A stretch of 64,000 nt of DNA from Lewinellaceae bacterium (GCA_020636105.1 JACJYL010000002.1:806001-870000), one strand, 5' to 3'; counted from the stretch's first letter, positions 17,348 through 27,110 are shown. A program made the numbers and translations. The notes: generated by a model from the letters alone, not told the origin.

Positions 17348-18964
17348 TTACGACTTGTAAAGGAGATCGTAATATTGATCCAACATTCTTTTAACGGAGA
17401 ATGCATCGCGTGTACTTTGAATGCTGTAACGCATCATTTCCACCCATTTATCATGGTTCTCATAATAAGTTGGGATGACTTCCTGAAGCAATACATTGTA
17501 CAGTGCATTGCGATCATTTTCGTCAAGCAGCACTTCATTTTCACCTTCAGTAGCATTTCCAAATTGCCAGCCGTTGAACCCGTGATGACAGGCTTCGGGC
17601 CACCAACCATCGAGAATACTCAGGTTGAGAACGCCGTTCATCGCCGCTTTCATCCCTGAAGTACCGCTGGCCTCCAAAGGTCTGCGCGGATTGTTCAACC
17701 AAACGTCACAACCTCGGGTCAACATAGCTCCGATGGTCATATCATAGTTTTCGAGGAAAACCACGGCGTCAGGATATTCTCTTGCAATTTCTACGAGGCG
17801 GGCAACGGTAGCTTTTCCGTTGTCATCAAGTGGATGCGCCTTTCCCGAGAAAATGAATTGCACCTTATTTTCTTCCAGCAAAGGTCTGATCACGTCAGGA
17901 CGACTAAAAACGAGGTCACTTCTCTTGTAAGGAACCGCGCGTCTTGAGAAACCGATCAACAACTTATTTTCATCCAGTTTTGCACCGGTGCGTTCTTTGA
18001 CAAAAGCGATCAGTTTACGTTTATTGGCTTGATGGTGTTTCCAAACATCTTTTCCGGTTTCACCTGCTTTTAACATGGCTGAATCCACCCATGTGGGAAG
18101 ATGTATCCCATTGGTGATGGCCACGATTTCAGAGGCACCTGTAACATTTTTCCACATCCTGTTGGCCGTAACGCCATGCAACTGGGCAACTGCATTGGAT
18201 TTCCTGGACAATCTCAGGGCCCCAACAGTCATATTGAAAGGCGCGCCCCCCAATCTGGTGAGCTGATCCCTGTTCATCCCAAGATTGGCACTCATGTATT
18301 CCAGCCTGTCGATGGTGTGAGATTCATTTCCCTGTACCACGGGAGTATGAGTGGTAAAAACGATTTTTTGCCGGGTAATTCCCCATGCTTCATCAAAGGA
18401 ATGCCCTTTGATCATTTCTTCTCTCATCAATTCAAAACCAGCCAATAACGCATGACCTTCATTAAAGTGATAAAGGTCAACGTGAATGCCTAATTTCCTC
18501 AGGGCACGTACACCACCGATTCCGAGGACAATTTCCTGCGCAACGCGGTCATCTTTGGTGCCCCCGTATAATTTATCGGTGATCCATTTGTCATCATTTT
18601 GAGGCAGATCGGTATCCAGGAGGTACAAAGGTGCACTACCGAATTTATCCATTTTCCAAACCTTGCAGGCCACATGTTTACCACGTACCGTCACATCAAC
18701 CGTAACCCCCGTATCTTCAAGAAAATCGTATTTGTAATCTCTAAAAACATCATAGGGTTTGCCATTTTCATCAATCAATTGGTCGGAATAACCATTTTTC
18801 CATTTAAGACCTATTCCTACAATCGGATAGTTATGATCTTTTGCCCCTTTTAAATAATCTCCAGCCAAAATTCCAAGGCCTCCGGCATAAATCTTGAAAT
18901 CGCTTTCCAGGCCGTATTCCATACAGAAATAGGCGACCTTTGGCTGTCTAACATTTGTTTCCAT
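17348..18964 (-). CDS. glgP: Alpha-glucan phosphorylase, short GT35 form
   Basis: A 538-residue glycosyltransferase family 35 protein that would phosphorolyse glycogen or maltodextrin to glucose 1-phosphate in the cytoplasm. The N-terminus has the family block VAYFCMEYGLESDFKIYAGGLG. YHFNEGHALLAGFELMRE and VFTTHTPV follow, and RRPLEASGTSGMKAAMNG holds the pyridoxal-phosphate lysine. It lacks the extra N-terminal domain and is much shorter than the 800-residue classical enzymes; this compact size is known among bacterial 'alpha-glucan family phosphorylases'. The ATG at 18964 directly precedes the conserved start. It appears to be a single-gene unit with its own terminator. Confidence 0.93.
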   Translation of the reverse strand: METNVRQPKVAYFCMEYGLESDFKIYAGGLGILAGDYLKGAKDHNYPIVGIGLKWKNGYSDQLIDENGKPYDVFRDYKYDFLEDTGVTVDVTVRGKHVACKVWKMDKFGSAPLYLLDTDLPQNDDKWITDKLYGGTKDDRVAQEIVLGIGGVRALRKLGIHVDLYHFNEGHALLAGFELMREEMIKGHSFDEAWGITRQKIVFTTHTPVVQGNESHTIDRLEYMSANLGMNRDQLTRLGGAPFNMTVGALRLSRKSNAVAQLHGVTANRMWKNVTGASEIVAITNGIHLPTWVDSAMLKAGETGKDVWKHHQANKRKLIAFVKERTGAKLDENKLLIGFSRRAVPYKRSDLVFSRPDVIRPLLEENKVQFIFSGKAHPLDDNGKATVARLVEIAREYPDAVVFLENYDMTIGAMLTRGCDVWLNNPRRPLEASGTSGMKAAMNGVLNLSILDGWWPEACHHGFNGWQFGNATEGENEVLLDENDRNALYNVLLQEVIPTYYENHDKWVEMMRYSIQSTRDAFSVKRMLDQYYDLLYKS

Positions 18965-19536
18965 AAATCAATTTTATTAGTGGAAAAATTTTTAACCAAG
19001 GCGCAAAGAAACGACTAATCTTTGATTTATCCCAAACCAAAATTTTAAAATCGAATATTATTTTCAAAGGCCTTAGCCATTGTTCCCCTCTGATTTATGC
19101 TTCAACAATGAAAATTCAACCCGGTTCGGGTTTCCGCTGCCCTTCCCAATATACCTGTAAACCCAAGGGGATTAGTGTACTTATCACAAGAAGTATTTCG
19201 GAAAAGTCAAAATTCCACTCCAATACAACCGCTCAAAAAAGTACTTATAAAAAAAGTATGCTTTTGCTGAAAAAAAAAAAAGAAGAAGGTTGTTTTAACT
19301 CATTTTTTTTATTTCCCCACGGGTTGAAGACCGTTTTCTTTTATAAATTCCAAGGGAATAAAAACCCTTTTCATGACCGGTTATAGAAAAATGACAGGCA
19401 TTACAAATCCTTTTAGTGCTTTTTGTTACCGGCTAAAAAAGTGGAGATAAAGGCCTTAAAACTTCATATAATATAGCAGATTTACTAACTTGCACCATGT
19501 TTTTATCATTATAGAATTGAACATAAATTTATTGTA
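18965..19536. other. 572-bp intergenic region between divergent glgP and ferritin genes
   Basis: The region holds the two divergent promoters. An open frame of 92 codons at 19108-19386 has a Lys/Phe-rich, low-complexity product over A and T runs and resembles no protein. TAACTTGC at 19484-19491, about 45 nt before the ferritin ATG, is a plausible degenerate -7 element. I see no RNA gene. Confidence 0.5.
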
Positions 19537-20061
19537 ATGTTGACAGAAAAAATGGAAGCTGCGCTGAATGCGCAATTGGTATTAGAAGCCTACGCCTCAA
19601 ATTTGTATTTATCCATGGGTGCCTGGTGCGAACAAAAAGGAATGGAAGGTTGTGCCGAATTTATGTATCGCCAGTCTGAAGAGGAGCGCCAGCACATGCT
19701 TAAAATATTCAATTATATCAACGAAACCGATGGCCATGCCCTTGCTCCAGGCGTGAAACAACCTCCACATGATTTTGACTCTGTGCAAAATATGTTCGAG
19801 AAGGTTTACGAACACGAACAAGGGGTTACCAGATCGATCAATGATCTGGTCAGAATATCCTATGCTGAAAATGACCATGCTACGCTTCAATTTTTACAGT
19901 ATTATGTTGAAGAACAAAGAGAAGAAGAAGCCTTAATGCGCACCATACTCGATAAGATCAAACTGATCGGTGACGGTCCCCAAAGTCTGTATTTCATCGA
20001 TATGGAAGTTGCAAAGATCAATAACCAAATTCCGGGCGGAGGCTCAGGAAATGAAGCCTGA
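19537..20061 (+). CDS. ftnA: Ferritin (non-haem, FtnA type)
   Basis: A 174-residue four-helix-bundle ferritin. Ferroxidase ligands are visible: Glu in LVLEAYASNLYLSMG, and the ExxH pair in EEERQHMLKIFNYI. The matching helix C/D region carries ENDHATLQFLQYYVEEQREEE. The Tyr in SNLYLSM is the usual conserved residue near the centre. It stores iron in the cytoplasm as a 24-mer. The short tail rich in glycine (PGGGSGNEA) is dispensable-looking. Its last codons overlap the start of the SRPBCC gene by 11 bp, suggesting translational coupling. Confidence 0.97.
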   Translation: MLTEKMEAALNAQLVLEAYASNLYLSMGAWCEQKGMEGCAEFMYRQSEEERQHMLKIFNYINETDGHALAPGVKQPPHDFDSVQNMFEKVYEHEQGVTRSINDLVRISYAENDHATLQFLQYYVEEQREEEALMRTILDKIKLIGDGPQSLYFIDMEVAKINNQIPGGGSGNEA

Positions 20062-20476
20062 AAAAGACATTAATAAAATCGGCCTGACCAAGGATAGCGG
20101 CTATCAGGTAGGGGCAAGAAAAACCTATGCGGTTTCCATTGAGGAGGCCTGGGATTTTCTCGTTTCCGAGCGTGGCCTTAATCTTTGGTTGGGCACCATA
20201 AATCCGGAGGTTATTAAAGTCAAAAAAACGTTTGAAACGGCAGAAGCTGCACAGGGGAAAATGACCGTTTTCTCCCCTTATTCCCATCTAAGAATGAAAT
20301 GGCAACCCGCCGGATGGCAGCATAATTCCACCTTGCAGATCAGGGTCATTCCATCAAAAGGAAAAACCACGATCAGTGTCCATCAGGACCACCTTTTAAA
20401 CAGCGCCCAACGGGAAGAGATGAAGGCTCACTGGCAACAGGTATTAGAGATGTTTAAAAAAGAGCTTCCCTGCTGA
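20051..20476 (+). CDS. SRPBCC (AHSA1-like) domain protein
   Basis: A 141-residue protein starting at an ATG inside the end of the ferritin gene (11-bp overlap, different frame). A longer frame open back to 19970 exists but its extra residues are ferritin antiframe. The sequence ARKTYAVSIEEAWDFLVSER followed by LNLWLG and a later MKWQPAGWQ resembles the Bet v 1/AHSA1 helix-grip fold, which binds hydrophobic ligands or client proteins. A long C-terminal helix ends in VLEMFKKELPC. The coupling with ferritin suggests co-expression, but no iron-related residues are evident. The ligand is unknown. Confidence 0.85.
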   Translation: MKPEKDINKIGLTKDSGYQVGARKTYAVSIEEAWDFLVSERGLNLWLGTINPEVIKVKKTFETAEAAQGKMTVFSPYSHLRMKWQPAGWQHNSTLQIRVIPSKGKTTISVHQDHLLNSAQREEMKAHWQQVLEMFKKELPC

Positions 20477-20618
20477 ACAATCCCTAAAATCATAATAAAA
20501 TTCCTAAAGACCTTCCTTTCAAACTACCTTTTATTCATTTTCGGCCAGCCTGTTAATTTTTTCCAAATTTAGTTTTGAATTAACCCGTTAAATAGTGGCA
20601 AAAGTGCACTTAATTTCT

Positions 20619-20626
20619 TACATTTG
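20619..20626 (+). promoter_or_regulatory. -7 element candidate for the sdh operon
   Basis: TACATTTG matches TAnnTTTG about 45 nt upstream of the sdhC ATG, which would give a leader near 38 nt. A TTG at the proper distance upstream is missing. Confidence 0.45.
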
Positions 20627-20670
20627 TTACCAGCAGTGAGCACCCATTTGCTTGATAAAAATTCACTTTT

Positions 20671-21351
20671 ATGAGCAAGATTAATTCACTGAACACAACG
20701 ATAATCCGCAAAGTATTAATGGCTTTAACCGGGTTATTTTTAAGCTTTTTCCTGATTATTCACCTCGCGGGAAATCTTCAGTTACTCCTGCCAGAAGAAA
20801 TTGCCCGAACGCAGTATAATGCTTATTCGCATTTATTGTCCGGTAATTTTATCATCAAGTTTGTTTCCTACGTTTTGTACCTGTCCATCATTGCACACGC
20901 CATCCTGGCATTGGTGCTTACTTTCTTAAACTGGAAAGCCGGCGGCAGTAAATACGCCGTTGACCGGCGCAAGGAAGTCAGCGGTTGGATCACCAGGAAC
21001 ATGGGGCTGCTGGGATCACTGATCTTCGTTTTCCTGGTCGTACACCTGGCCAATTTCTGGTATGTGTATAAGTTCGGGCACCCGGCCCTGGATGCAGCAG
21101 GCAATAAAGACCTTTATACAATCGTGGTCGAATTGTATAAGGAACCGTTGTATGTGGTCGTTTACGTGGTCGCCATGTTCATCCTGGGTTTCCACCTGTG
21201 GCACGGTTTCCAGAGCGCCTTCCGGACTTTAGGGCTTTACCACCTGAAATACAGTCAATGGGTGCGCTATTTCGGCTTTTTCTTCTCCATGGTTATGACC
21301 ATTGGTTTTGCGATCATTCCGGTCATTTTGTATTTCAGATTTGCGACCTAG
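20671..21351 (+). CDS. sdhC: Succinate dehydrogenase cytochrome b subunit
   Basis: A 226-residue membrane protein with five hydrophobic helices. Histidines suited to haem ligation occur in FLIIHLAGN, IIAHAILAL, FLVVHLANFW and LGFHLWHGFQ. This is the single-subunit diheme cytochrome b (type B) found in Bacteroidota and epsilonproteobacteria; it anchors SdhAB and passes electrons to or from menaquinone. It begins MSKINSLNTTIIRKVLMALTG. The gene is first in an sdhCAB order, 72 bp before sdhA, and no separate sdhD is present. Confidence 0.95.
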   Translation: MSKINSLNTTIIRKVLMALTGLFLSFFLIIHLAGNLQLLLPEEIARTQYNAYSHLLSGNFIIKFVSYVLYLSIIAHAILALVLTFLNWKAGGSKYAVDRRKEVSGWITRNMGLLGSLIFVFLVVHLANFWYVYKFGHPALDAAGNKDLYTIVVELYKEPLYVVVYVVAMFILGFHLWHGFQSAFRTLGLYHLKYSQWVRYFGFFFSMVMTIGFAIIPVILYFRFAT

Positions 21352-21423
21352 AGGAAACAGGAACCTTTTGATTCAATGTTTTCTGGCTTTGCTGAATTTT
21401 TTTAAGACTTTAAATTTTTCCAG

Positions 21424-23337
21424 ATGTTAAATGCAAAAATTCCAGAAGGGAAACTTCAAGATAAATGGAACAATTACAAGGCTCATTGTAAGATCGTCAA
21501 TCCTGCCAACAAGAAAAAACTGGATGTGATCATCGTTGGTGCCGGTCTCGCTGGTTCTTCCGCTGCGGCCACTTTAGGCGAACTGGGCTATAATGTAAAA
21601 GTATTTTTCTTCCAGGATTCGGCCCGGCGGGCCCACTCCGTTGCAGCCCAGGGCGGTGTCAACGCTGCCAAAAATTACCAATACGACGGCGACAATGTCT
21701 ATAGAATGTTTTATGATACCATCAAAGGAGGGGACTTCCGGTCCCGTGAGGCCAATACTTATCGTTTGGCAGAATGTTCCGCCTCACTCATTGACCAGGC
21801 GGTAGCACAGGGGGTTCCGTTTGCCCGGGAATACGGAGGTTATTTGTCCAACCGGTCTTTTGGAGGAGTTCAGGTGAAAAGAACCTTTTATGCCCGTGGA
21901 CAGACGGGTCAACAACTATTATTAGGTGCCTATTCCGCTATGATGCGACAAGTCAACACCGGAAGGGTTACCCTTTACAACCGCCACGAAATGCTGGATG
22001 TGGTGGTGATTGACGGAAAAGCGCGCGGGATCATTGCCCGGGATCTCAAAACAGGGAAGATCGAACGTCACGCCGCCCATACGGTTCTCCTGGCCACCGG
22101 CGGTTATGGAAAAATTTACTATCTCTCGACACTTGCCATTGGCAGCAATGGTTCCGCCGCCTGGCGAGCGCACAAAAAGGGAGCTTTTATGGCCGGAGTG
22201 AGCTGGGTACAGATCCACCCTACCTGCCTGCCCCAATCCGGCGACTACCAATCCAAGCTGACCCTCATGTCTGAATCACTGCGTAACGATGGCAGGATAT
22301 GGGTTTCAAAAATTAAAGGGGATGACCGTCATCCCAATGATATTAACGCGGAAGAAAGAGATTATTACCTGGAAAGAAGGTATCCTGCCTTTGGCAACCT
22401 GGCCCCAAGAGATATTGCATCCCGTGCTGCCAAGGAACGGATCGATGCCGGACATGGAGTTGGTGCCAATAAAAATGCCGTTTACCTCGATTTTAAAACA
22501 GCTATTGGGGAATATGGAGAAGAGGTGATTAGGGAACGCTACGGCAATCTTTTCCGCATGTATGAAAAAATTACCGGCATAAATGCTTATAAGGAACCTA
22601 TGAAAATATCACCTGCTGCTCACTTCACCATGGGGGGCTTGTGGGTCGATTATGAACTGATGACTACCGTCCCTGGATTATTCGCCCTCGGGGAATCCAA
22701 TTTTTCCGATCACGGGGCCAACCGGCTTGGCGCCAATTCTCTTTTGCAGGCTTGTGTCGATGGATATTTCATTGCACCACTCACGGTAGGCAACTACCTC
22801 GCCGGCGAGATCAAATCAGGGAAAATATCAACAGATCACCCGGAATTCGAAAAAACAGAACAGGAGGCCGTAGCCTTTTTGGACAAATTGGTCAACATCA
22901 AAGGGAATAAGACCGCCGATCATTACCACAAGAAGCTGGGACGGATTTTGTGGGATAAGGTAGGCCTGGAAAGAAGTAAGGAGGGATTGGAAGAAGCTAT
23001 TCGTCAAATTCGGGAGCTGAAAAATGATTTTTGGCATAATCTTATGGTGCCCGGCACCCAGGACGAAGTCAATTCAGAACTTGAAAAAGCAGGAAGAGTC
23101 GCCGACTATATCGAACTGGCTGAATTGATGGCCCATGACGCCCTCAACAGGGAAGAATCCTGCGGAGCCCACTTCAGAACCGAATATCAGACCGAAGACG
23201 GAGAGGCCATGCGGAACGACCAGGAATTTGCCTATGTTTCTTCATGGGAACACCAACCCGGCGACCAGGGCCCGAAATTGCATAAAGAGATGCTGGAATT
23301 TGAAATGGTTACGCCAAGTGTAAGGAGTTATAAATAA
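21424..23337 (+). CDS. sdhA: Succinate dehydrogenase/fumarate reductase flavoprotein subunit
   Basis: A 637-residue flavoprotein. The FAD-binding Rossmann start is VIIVGAGLAGSSAAATLGELG (about residues 37-56). The histidyl-FAD site lies in RRAHSVAAQGGVNAA. The active site includes HFTMGGLWVDYE, and a later FAD contact is HGANRLGANSLLQAC. It oxidises succinate to fumarate (or the reverse) on the cytoplasmic face. The C-terminal domain (NREESCGAHFRTEYQT) is complete. It lies between sdhC and sdhB and is surely co-transcribed with them. Confidence 0.97.
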   Translation: MLNAKIPEGKLQDKWNNYKAHCKIVNPANKKKLDVIIVGAGLAGSSAAATLGELGYNVKVFFFQDSARRAHSVAAQGGVNAAKNYQYDGDNVYRMFYDTIKGGDFRSREANTYRLAECSASLIDQAVAQGVPFAREYGGYLSNRSFGGVQVKRTFYARGQTGQQLLLGAYSAMMRQVNTGRVTLYNRHEMLDVVVIDGKARGIIARDLKTGKIERHAAHTVLLATGGYGKIYYLSTLAIGSNGSAAWRAHKKGAFMAGVSWVQIHPTCLPQSGDYQSKLTLMSESLRNDGRIWVSKIKGDDRHPNDINAEERDYYLERRYPAFGNLAPRDIASRAAKERIDAGHGVGANKNAVYLDFKTAIGEYGEEVIRERYGNLFRMYEKITGINAYKEPMKISPAAHFTMGGLWVDYELMTTVPGLFALGESNFSDHGANRLGANSLLQACVDGYFIAPLTVGNYLAGEIKSGKISTDHPEFEKTEQEAVAFLDKLVNIKGNKTADHYHKKLGRILWDKVGLERSKEGLEEAIRQIRELKNDFWHNLMVPGTQDEVNSELEKAGRVADYIELAELMAHDALNREESCGAHFRTEYQTEDGEAMRNDQEFAYVSSWEHQPGDQGPKLHKEMLEFEMVTPSVRSYK

Positions 23338-23460
23338 ACGGTGGGAGATTGAGCGAGATTGTGGGAGATTGAACCATTGGAACTCATTGAACACCTGTAA
23401 CCATTGAACTATTGAAACTATTTTCTAAAGAGATCAAACATTCTATTTCGACGTAAATTG
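23338..23460 (+). repeat. Short degenerate repeats between sdhA and sdhB
   Basis: GTGGGAGATTGA occurs twice within 30 bp, followed by several variants of ACCATTGAAC. Such ATTGAAC-rich spacers look like small local duplications. The spacer does not contain a terminator and probably is transcribed within the operon. Confidence 0.5.
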
Positions 23461-23482
23461 GTTGAATACAAAAAATACTAAC

Positions 23483-24220
23483 ATGAAGATCACATTAAAA
23501 GTCTGGAGGCAAAAAGACGCACAATCAAAAGGTGCCTTTGAAACCTATCCGATGGACAATGTCAACACAGATATGTCTTTCCTGGAATTATTGGATATGC
23601 TGAATGAAAGTCTGACCGTCCAGGGAAAGATGCCCGTCGAATTCGATTCTGACTGCCGGGAAGGGATTTGCGGACAGTGCGGGATGGTCATCAATGGTCG
23701 TGCCAACGGCCATTTGGAAGGCACTACTACCTGTCAGCTGCACATGCGTTCTTTCAAAGATGGTGAAACCATTTACGTGGAACCTTTCCGAGCCACGGCC
23801 TTCCCCGTGATCAGGGATCTAAAGGTCAACCGGGAGGCCCTGGACCGCATCATCATTGCGGGCGGCTTTATTTCCTCCCATACAGGATCTGCCCCTGAAG
23901 CCAATTCCATTCCCATCGGTCATGAAACGGCAGAATCGGCCTTTGATTCCGCCGCCTGTATTGGCTGTGGAACCTGTGTGGCTACCTGTAAAAATTCCAG
24001 TGCATCGCTCTTTACCGCAGCCAAAATTACTCATCTGGCCAAATTACCTCAAGGGCAAATTGAAGCCAAAAAAAGAGCCTGGAATATGGTTCAACAAATG
24101 GATATAGAAGGATTCGGTGCTTGTACCAATACAGAAGCCTGCGAGGTAGAATGTCCTCAAAATATATCAGTAATGAATATTGCGCGAATGAACTGGGAGT
24201 TTCATAAGGCAGTTTTGTAA
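23483..24220 (+). CDS. sdhB: Succinate dehydrogenase iron-sulfur subunit
   Basis: A 245-residue protein from the ATG at 23483 (an in-frame TTG exists at 23462). The [2Fe-2S] ligands are in CREGICGQCGMVING with a fourth Cys in TTCQLHM. The ferredoxin-like domain has CIGCGTCVATCKN and a later CTNTEACEVECPQ, which give the [4Fe-4S] and [3Fe-4S] clusters. It transfers electrons between the flavoprotein and the cytochrome b. The N-terminal strand MKITLKVWRQ fits the family start. It completes the sdhCAB operon. Confidence 0.96.
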   Translation: MKITLKVWRQKDAQSKGAFETYPMDNVNTDMSFLELLDMLNESLTVQGKMPVEFDSDCREGICGQCGMVINGRANGHLEGTTTCQLHMRSFKDGETIYVEPFRATAFPVIRDLKVNREALDRIIIAGGFISSHTGSAPEANSIPIGHETAESAFDSAACIGCGTCVATCKNSSASLFTAAKITHLAKLPQGQIEAKKRAWNMVQQMDIEGFGACTNTEACEVECPQNISVMNIARMNWEFHKAVL

Positions 24221-24331
24221 TGAAGAAATTTATTGATTTTGGTACTTTTCAAAGTTTCAGGTTTATCAATTTGACTGAACATTAAAAACTAAACCAAATG
24301 GTTCCTGCGTTTTAAATAAAAAATTCCCGAA

Positions 24332-25204
24332 ATGCTCAAAATTCCAATTCCCGCCTTGCTTTGTCTATTCCTGTCCTCGTGCGGGCAATCACAAAATGCA
24401 GCTCCAATGCCCCCCATCCACTATATTGAACAATCTTCCACCCCTCAGACAACATCGCTGATCGATACCCGTGGCAAAACGATTGGCACCCGATTCCTGC
24501 TTCCTGAAAATTTTGAAAGAACTGAGGTGGATCCCAATTCTTTTGCCAACTATTTAAGAAACCTTCCGCTGAAGCCAGCTGACGCTGAAGTGAATTATTA
24601 TGATGGCAGGGTGAAGCATAAACGTGATGTATATGAAGCCGTAATTGACATGGACCTCGACAACCGGAACCTTCAACAATGCGCCGATGCTGTCATTCGT
24701 TTGAGAGCGGAATATCTTTACGGCAGCGGTCGGTATGATGAAATCAGCTTCCAGTTTACCAATGGGTTCAAAGCTGATTTCAATACATGGCGCAGCGGCC
24801 ATAGGATCGTGGTCGATGGCAATAATGTAAGCTGGAGGCCGTCGACCGTTTCATCCGGGTCTTACAGTAGTTTCCGCAACTACCTCAACATGGTTTTCGC
24901 TTATGCAGGCACTTATTCCGTTGCCAGGGAAACCACGCCCGTTCCTGTCGAGGAGATCCAGCTCGGAGACATTTTTATCCGCGCAGGCAGCCCCGGCCAC
25001 GCGGTGATCGTCGTGGATGTGGCCGATCACAAGGAAAATGGCGAAAAAATTTTTCTACTGGCTCAAAGTTATATGCCCGCCCAGGACATCCAGGTCTTAC
25101 AAAACCCAAAAAACGGACCAGGCAATCCATGGTACGATATAGACTTCACACGACTTTACACGCCTGAATGGACTTTTTCCAGAGAAGAATTGAGGAGATT
25201 TTAA
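24332..25204 (+). CDS. DUF4846 family lipoprotein
   Basis: A 290-residue protein with a lipoprotein signal: a hydrophobic start and lipobox LFLSSCGQ (Cys at residue 17). The mature part contains TRFLLPENFERT, YYDGRVKHKRDVYEAVIDMD, and DEISFQFTNGF, followed by LGDIFIRAGSPGHAVIVVD, which I recognise as DUF4846. The GHAVIVVD segment recalls an NlpC/P60-like His but no catalytic Cys is clear, so enzymatic activity should not be assumed. It would be anchored to the outer membrane. An esterase-like lipoprotein gene follows 24 bp downstream and may be co-transcribed. Confidence 0.85.
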   Translation: MLKIPIPALLCLFLSSCGQSQNAAPMPPIHYIEQSSTPQTTSLIDTRGKTIGTRFLLPENFERTEVDPNSFANYLRNLPLKPADAEVNYYDGRVKHKRDVYEAVIDMDLDNRNLQQCADAVIRLRAEYLYGSGRYDEISFQFTNGFKADFNTWRSGHRIVVDGNNVSWRPSTVSSGSYSSFRNYLNMVFAYAGTYSVARETTPVPVEEIQLGDIFIRAGSPGHAVIVVDVADHKENGEKIFLLAQSYMPAQDIQVLQNPKNGPGNPWYDIDFTRLYTPEWTFSREELRRF

Positions 25205-25228
25205 TGCCTTTTTTTAATAAAAAATTCA

Positions 25229-26164
25229 ATGATGAACAAATATCTCATTCCCCTCCTCACTGTTAGCCTTCTTTGGAGCTGTTTTCCACCGAAAGAAGAT
25301 CCGTTCCCTGCCGTTTCCAGCGGTAAGATTGAAAGGATAGCAAAATTTCCTTCCCGGTTTATAACCGCCCGAAACGTAGACATCTGGTTGCCTGAAGGTT
25401 ATAATCCGGGTGAAAAATATGCCGTGTTGTATATGCATGACGGACAGATGTTATACGACTCCAACACCACCTGGAACAAACAGGAATGGGGCGTTGATGA
25501 AGTACTAGGGAAACTGATCAGCGAAAATGCCATCCAACAATGCATTGTCGCAGGTATATGGAACTCCCCCAACCGACAAATGGATTATTTTCCCAAACGC
25601 CCGATGGAAGGCCTGACGGAAGAAGAATGGACCATTCTCGATGAGGAACTGAATAAAGAACGGCAGGACACCATCCGGGCAAACGATATTGATTCTGACA
25701 ATTATCTAAAATTCATCGTGGAGGAACTTAAACCACATATCGATTCTGTTTATTCGACACTTCAAGATGCTGCCCATACCTTTATCGCAGGATCCAGTAT
25801 GGGAGGCCTGATCTCCATGTACGCCATCTGCGAATACCCGGAAATTTTTGGGGGTGCAGCCTGTTTGTCAACCCACTGGATAGGCTTTGGAGATTTTGAG
25901 CACAATCCTGTTCCCAATGCTTTCACAAATTATATGAACGGGCATTTGCCGGACCCCTCCAACCACAAAATATATTTTGATTATGGCACCAAAACGCTGG
26001 ATCATTATTATGAACCTTATCAAATACAGGTGGATACGGTAATGAAAAATAAAGGCTACACGGAGGTTAACTGGATAACAAAAAAGTTCCCGGGTGATGA
26101 CCATTCGGAAAAATCCTGGCGAAAAAGGCTGGATATACCGGTGGTTTTTCTTTTGGGACAGTAA
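25229..26164 (+). CDS. Putative esterase lipoprotein (alpha/beta hydrolase, IroE/Fes-like)
   Basis: A 311-residue protein with a lipoprotein signal ending in LLWSCFPP (Cys near residue 17). The body has the esterase-D/IroE arrangement. YAVLYMHDGQMLYD forms the oxyanion-side strand. The nucleophile elbow is IAGSSMGGLISMY (Ser in GSSMGG), and the probable catalytic His is in PGDDHSEKSW. Family members hydrolyse carbohydrate esters or enterobactin-like siderophores; the true substrate is unknown. It follows the DUF4846 gene by 24 bp and converges with rluF. Confidence 0.88.
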   Translation: MMNKYLIPLLTVSLLWSCFPPKEDPFPAVSSGKIERIAKFPSRFITARNVDIWLPEGYNPGEKYAVLYMHDGQMLYDSNTTWNKQEWGVDEVLGKLISENAIQQCIVAGIWNSPNRQMDYFPKRPMEGLTEEEWTILDEELNKERQDTIRANDIDSDNYLKFIVEELKPHIDSVYSTLQDAAHTFIAGSSMGGLISMYAICEYPEIFGGAACLSTHWIGFGDFEHNPVPNAFTNYMNGHLPDPSNHKIYFDYGTKTLDHYYEPYQIQVDTVMKNKGYTEVNWITKKFPGDDHSEKSWRKRLDIPVVFLLGQ

Positions 26165-26242
26165 ATCTCAATCAAATTACTATTGTAACGGGATAAGTCA
26201 GTCCATTTATCAAATCGAATATTTGCCTATTCACCAAGGTAC

Positions 26243-26986
26243 TCATATCGAAGCATCCTTGGTTTTTATTGAATCGGCAATTAATTTCTGTATGGTTTTT
26301 ATTTCTTTGGGGGTAAAATAACGCCATTTCCCCGGGGCGATTCCTTCCAGGCGAATACTCATTATACGAGTCCTCTGCAAGCGAATCACTTCATACCCCA
26401 GGTATTCACACATGCGGCGAATCTGCCTGTTTAGTCCCTGTACGAGCACGATTTTGAAAACGTAATTACTCTGTTTGGAAACGTAACATTTCTTAGTAAC
26501 GGTATCCAGGATCGGAATACCATTGCCCATTTTCCGGATAAAATCATCGGTGATGGGTTTATTCACCGTTACAATATATTCTTTTTCGTGATGGTTCCCC
26601 GCCCGGAGTATTTTATTGACAATATCTCCGTCATTGGTGAGGAAAATCAGTCCTTCGGAAGGTTTATCCAAACGACCCACCGGGAAAATGCGTTTAGGAT
26701 AATTGATAAAATCAATGATGTTGTCCTTGTCCTTTCTGTCGGTAGTCGAGGTGATGCCTACTGGTTTGTGGAAGGCGAGATAAATCGTTTTTTCCTTGCT
26801 GTGCAGGAGTTTTCCGTCAATGCTAACTTTATCCCCTTCTTCAACCCGGTTTCCCAAAACAGCCGTGACTCCGTTAATCTTTACTCTTCCCGCTTTGATC
26901 ATCTTATCGGCTTCCCGGCGGGAGCAGATTCCTGTCTCGCTGATATGCTTATTTAAACTTTTTGAATCCTGATTCTCCGGTGACAT
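26243..26986 (-). CDS. rluF: 23S rRNA pseudouridine synthase RluF
   Basis: A 247-residue protein with an N-terminal S4 RNA-binding domain (KHISETGICSRREADKMIKAGRVKING). The catalytic pseudouridine synthase domain follows, with the conserved aspartate in PVGRLDKPSEGL. The LVQGLNRQIRRMCEYLGYEVIRL block is the RsuA/RluB/E/F signature. RluF modifies U2604 (and partly U2605) of 23S rRNA in E. coli. Size and the domain order fit RluF better than RsuA. The start ATG at 26986 gives a short acidic N-terminal extension. Confidence 0.9.
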   Translation of the reverse strand: MSPENQDSKSLNKHISETGICSRREADKMIKAGRVKINGVTAVLGNRVEEGDKVSIDGKLLHSKEKTIYLAFHKPVGITSTTDRKDKDNIIDFINYPKRIFPVGRLDKPSEGLIFLTNDGDIVNKILRAGNHHEKEYIVTVNKPITDDFIRKMGNGIPILDTVTKKCYVSKQSNYVFKIVLVQGLNRQIRRMCEYLGYEVIRLQRTRIMSIRLEGIAPGKWRYFTPKEIKTIQKLIADSIKTKDASI

Positions 26987-27110
26987 TTTTTCCTTTAATA
27001 TTTCGCCTCAAAGGTAAGGGAAAAGTGCTGTTGGCTTATTGTGATAGACATTAAAAACCAAAAAAAAAACCATAAAATGGGTTTCACCTCTGAAAATCAA
27101 TTCTAAAGGA

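Noticed and set aside
19108..19386. 92-codon ORF between glgP and ferritin
   Set aside because: Lys- and Phe-rich product caused by A and T runs, no recognisable domain, lies in a divergent promoter region.
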